NCBI GenBank assembly: GCA_031274045.1
Contig: JAISQS010000438.1
Span: 1 to 8,882 of the forward strand
Direction: 5' to 3'
Length of the DNA: 8,882 nt
From: Planctomycetaceae bacterium
GTDB taxonomy: Bacteria > Planctomycetota > Planctomycetia > Pirellulales > Thermoguttaceae
The number at the start of each line of letters is the position of its first letter. Position 1 is the stretch's first letter. The translations under genes were made by a program, and so were the position numbers. The notes under the pieces were generated by a model. The model saw only the letters and a program-made list of their open reading frames with translations, was not told where the DNA came from and searched no databases. Positions 6,938 to 8,882 of this stretch are shown here, in pieces.

Positions 6938-6974
6938 TTGATGACGATTTAGCGGAATGAGTTTAATCGTCATC
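6938..6974 (+). promoter_or_regulatory. Candidate promoter with overlapping operator-like inverted repeat for the 561-residue gene
   Basis: TTGATG (6938-6943, 4 of 6) and TTTAAT (6962-6967, 5 of 6) lie 18 bases apart, placing the start near 6974 and leaving a leader of about 63 nt. A perfect 10-bp inverted repeat, GATGACGATT (6940-6949) and AATCGTCATC (6965-6974), overlaps both hexamers and the predicted start, as expected for an operator that shuts the promoter when occupied. A transcript reading through from the upstream gene would instead fold it into a hairpin. Confidence 0.4.
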
Positions 6975-7036
6975 GTACATTTTCCCCCTAACAAATTTTT
7001 AACACACAACACAACATTAAACATAACAAAACACAA

Positions 7037-8722
7037 ATGAAACGTACTATATATCTTCTTGTGGTAGGGCTGATTGGTTTGGTTTTTTGCATGGCTGAAT
7101 CTCGCGGCTTTACGAATCATTTTATTTCGGGTGCGGTGCAAGATAATTTAGCGGACGGGTTGCCGTATTCGCTTGATGATACGCTTGAGCCGGATTTGAT
7201 TCCTGATTTTGTTTCCGGCGCGGCGCAGGATAATTTGGCGGATGATGTGCCGTTGCGGGTTGACGCACCGGTCAAGCCGATTAACAGGTTGATTGACAGA
7301 TCGGACGCGAGAAATAATATTGCGTCAAAGAACCCGAACAACTTTGCCCAACAAAACAACATCTCGAATCCGAATCAGCAGAATCCGCAATTTGATCTAT
7401 CGAAAAATGTATCTCAACACGCGTCGAATGTGATTGATTTGTCGTTGAAGCTTGAGCCGCCTTCGCGGATTTTTGTTGATGAGAGTTTGCCGGAGTTTAA
7501 GAGTGATTATGTACTTGTCCAATACACCGAAGAGAAAAGCGGCAACAAGGCAAAGTCCACAAAACGTAACGCCAAAACGAACAACACCGCACACAATCAC
7601 ACTCACAAACATGACAGTATTGAGGTTCGTGAAGATGATATTGATAGTGCTGTCAAGGTTGCGGATGCAGGTGCGACTGCGACGAATATCAGGTCTGGCA
7701 AGCCGTCTGCGTCGTTGCCGGATTCGATGTTGCAGTCGATTCAAGCTGCGTTGAAAGCAAACTCGAATCGCGCGATTACGACTGTCAACAACACGCCTGC
7801 GGATGTGATTTTGACTGCGTTGCCTTATGGTGCGGACGCGAAAATTTGGCAACCGGACACGAAGGCACAGCCGAAGAATTCAAGAAACAAAAATACGCCG
7901 ACGGGCAATTATATTTATTCGATTGGGACGTTGTGTTGGAATTATGCGTGCAGCGGCAAGACGCTTTTGCGGAGTGACGGCAAGAATGTTTATGCTAGAG
8001 TTGGCGCCGGTTATCAATCCCGACCCGGTACGTTTTTAGCTTTGTTGGCGATGTCGAATATAATGCCGAATTATGAGTTGAAGGTTGGCGGCGGGATTTA
8101 CAATATTGGTCATTTGATTGTGTCGGAGAAGAGTGGTGTTTCAAAGGGGAGCAACATGTCGATGGTTCTTGTTGGATTATCTTTTTATGGTACGCCGACG
8201 GAGTCGTGGAAGAATGATCTTGGCGAGACGTGGAGTATAGAGCGAATGGTTATTGAGGAGTTGAATCGACCGATTGATCAGGGGACAAGTGATGTTACGG
8301 ATTGGTTGCTTGGTTTGACGGCGGCGGTGAATTTGTATGAGGAGGAGAATGTTCCGTTGCGCGGTGCGGTGGCGTTAGCAAAAAAACAAATTGGCGTATA
8401 TCAAGAGTGGGTTTTGTCGGTGCAGAATGAGAATTATCTTTGGCATCCAAAATTTTTCTTGTATCGCGGAGTTGGTGCTGACAATTTTGAAACGCTTTAC
8501 GCGAGTGGTCATATTTTGCGTTGGCTGGTGTTATCGTTATCGGACGAGAGATTGCAAGACACAAGAGTAAAACGATCCATCAATAACCTAATCGCCGCAA
8601 TAAACCGCGTACCAACAAACCTACCCGCCGGCTCACTAAGCGATAGACAACTAGAAGGATTAGCCGTCTCACTACAAACAATCTCAATATACAAACAAAG
8701 AATCTACGGAATAGACGAATAA
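7037..8722 (+). CDS. Exported protein with conserved C-terminal domain, function unknown, planctomycete-type
   Basis: The protein has 561 residues. The ATG at 7037 opens a signal peptide (MKRTIYLLVVGLIGLVFCMA, likely cleavage near 20) but has no Shine-Dalgarno site; the leader is free of G. Residues 29-47 and 58-76 are an internal duplication around S-G-A-x-Q-D-N-L-A-D. Residues 80-280 are polar and probably disordered, with a His cluster HNHTHKH at 186-192. Residues about 290-555 form a conserved-looking domain: GTLCWNYACSGKTLLR (297-312), a Y-Q-S-R-P-G motif, S-W-K-N-D-L-G-E-T-W-S-I-E-R, W-H-P-K-F-F (469-474) and a G-H-I-L-R-W helix. I recall this pattern from secreted planctomycete proteins annotated only as hypothetical. 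Repeated amphipathic helices hint at an alpha-helical repeat fold. The mature protein has only two cysteines, C300 and C305, possibly a disulfide. It lies 196 bp after the 1404-residue gene on the same strand and may work with it. Confidence 0.85.
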   Translation: MKRTIYLLVVGLIGLVFCMAESRGFTNHFISGAVQDNLADGLPYSLDDTLEPDLIPDFVSGAAQDNLADDVPLRVDAPVKPINRLIDRSDARNNIASKNPNNFAQQNNISNPNQQNPQFDLSKNVSQHASNVIDLSLKLEPPSRIFVDESLPEFKSDYVLVQYTEEKSGNKAKSTKRNAKTNNTAHNHTHKHDSIEVREDDIDSAVKVADAGATATNIRSGKPSASLPDSMLQSIQAALKANSNRAITTVNNTPADVILTALPYGADAKIWQPDTKAQPKNSRNKNTPTGNYIYSIGTLCWNYACSGKTLLRSDGKNVYARVGAGYQSRPGTFLALLAMSNIMPNYELKVGGGIYNIGHLIVSEKSGVSKGSNMSMVLVGLSFYGTPTESWKNDLGETWSIERMVIEELNRPIDQGTSDVTDWLLGLTAAVNLYEEENVPLRGAVALAKKQIGVYQEWVLSVQNENYLWHPKFFLYRGVGADNFETLYASGHILRWLVLSLSDERLQDTRVKRSINNLIAAINRVPTNLPAGSLSDRQLEGLAVSLQTISIYKQRIYGIDE

Positions 8723-8738
8723 AAAAACTGAACAGTCA

Positions 8739-8795
8739 GTCGGCTACGCCGACAATTGCCGCGAAGCATCGCAGACTGGAACGCGGGTGTCCCGC
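8739..8795. repeat. REP-like cluster of three small palindromes after the 561-residue gene
   Basis: GTCGGC-TAC-GCCGAC (8739-8753), GCGA-AGCA-TCGC (8761-8772) and GCGGG-TGT-CCCGC (8783-8795) lie within 57 bases. None is followed by a T run, so they are not standard terminators. The last, in its GGAACGCGGGTGTCCCGCC context, reads W-N-A-G-V-P-P in one frame, a string I recall as recurrent in spurious ORFs from planctomycete and related genomes, which suggests a dispersed extragenic palindrome. The cluster starts 17 bases after the stop codon and could protect the transcript end. Confidence 0.55.
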
Positions 8796-8854
8796 CTTGC
8801 TATGCCACACATCTTTCGATATCTTATTTTTTGAGAATACGGAATAAACAAAAT

Positions 8855-8882
8855 ATGCGAAACAAACGAAATTTTACCATCA
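8855..8882 (+). CDS. Possible start of a further gene, cut by the window end
   Basis: ATG at 8855 opens a frame reading MRNKRNFTI up to the edge. There is no Shine-Dalgarno site, only an A-rich leader (AATAAACAAAAT), as for the two large genes upstream. The basic start followed by F-T-I resembles the prepilin-type opening (K/R-x-F-T-L-x-E) common in planctomycete DUF1559 and pseudopilin proteins, but nine residues are too few to decide. Confidence 0.3.

Overview
The window looks like a piece of a moderately AT-rich bacterial chromosome, most likely from a planctomycete. This rests on indirect signs: large exported proteins of unrecognised function, mostly without Shine-Dalgarno sites; a gene (7037-8722) whose conserved C-terminal domain I associate from memory with planctomycete secreted hypothetical proteins; and a GCGGG/CCCGC palindrome (reading W-N-A-G-V-P-P) of a kind common between planctomycete genes. 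No RNA gene, CRISPR array, toxin-antitoxin pair or recognisable defence system was found.

Layout. (1) 1-718, minus strand: 5' part of an exported two-component-regulator-type beta-propeller protein, with a good sigma70-like promoter and a palindrome in its leader. (2) 719-1152: intergenic, with a degenerate AGATT-type array inside an imperfect inverted repeat. (3) 1153-2064: a decayed insertion sequence with matching terminal inverted repeats; only the N-terminal and apparent C-terminal parts of an IS1634/IS4-like transposase remain, and the catalytic core is gone. (4) 2065-2625: non-coding, with a 23-bp degenerate direct repeat and a tandem 22-bp duplication that brings together a -35-like and a -10-like box ahead of the next gene. 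(5) 2626-6840: a 1404-residue exported protein with a roughly 600-residue low-complexity stalk, a helical domain, about a dozen D-x-x-G-x-D-x-Y repeats and a basic C-terminal tail. (6) 6841-7036: four 14-bp tandem repeats, a palindrome overlapping a candidate promoter, and a 61-nt leader without any G. (7) 7037-8722: a second exported protein with a disordered N-terminal half and a conserved C-terminal domain. (8) 8723-8854: a cluster of small palindromes. (9) 8855-8882: the first codons of another possible gene.

How the genes fit together. The two large plus-strand genes lie in tandem 196 bp apart, both encode exported proteins with long disordered segments, and each has its own candidate promoter. 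They could act together at the cell surface or in the periplasm, but nothing in the sequence fixes a biochemical activity. The points most worth following are the architecture of the 1404-residue protein, the short-period repeats that coincide with promoter elements, and blockwise changes of synonymous codon use inside both large genes.
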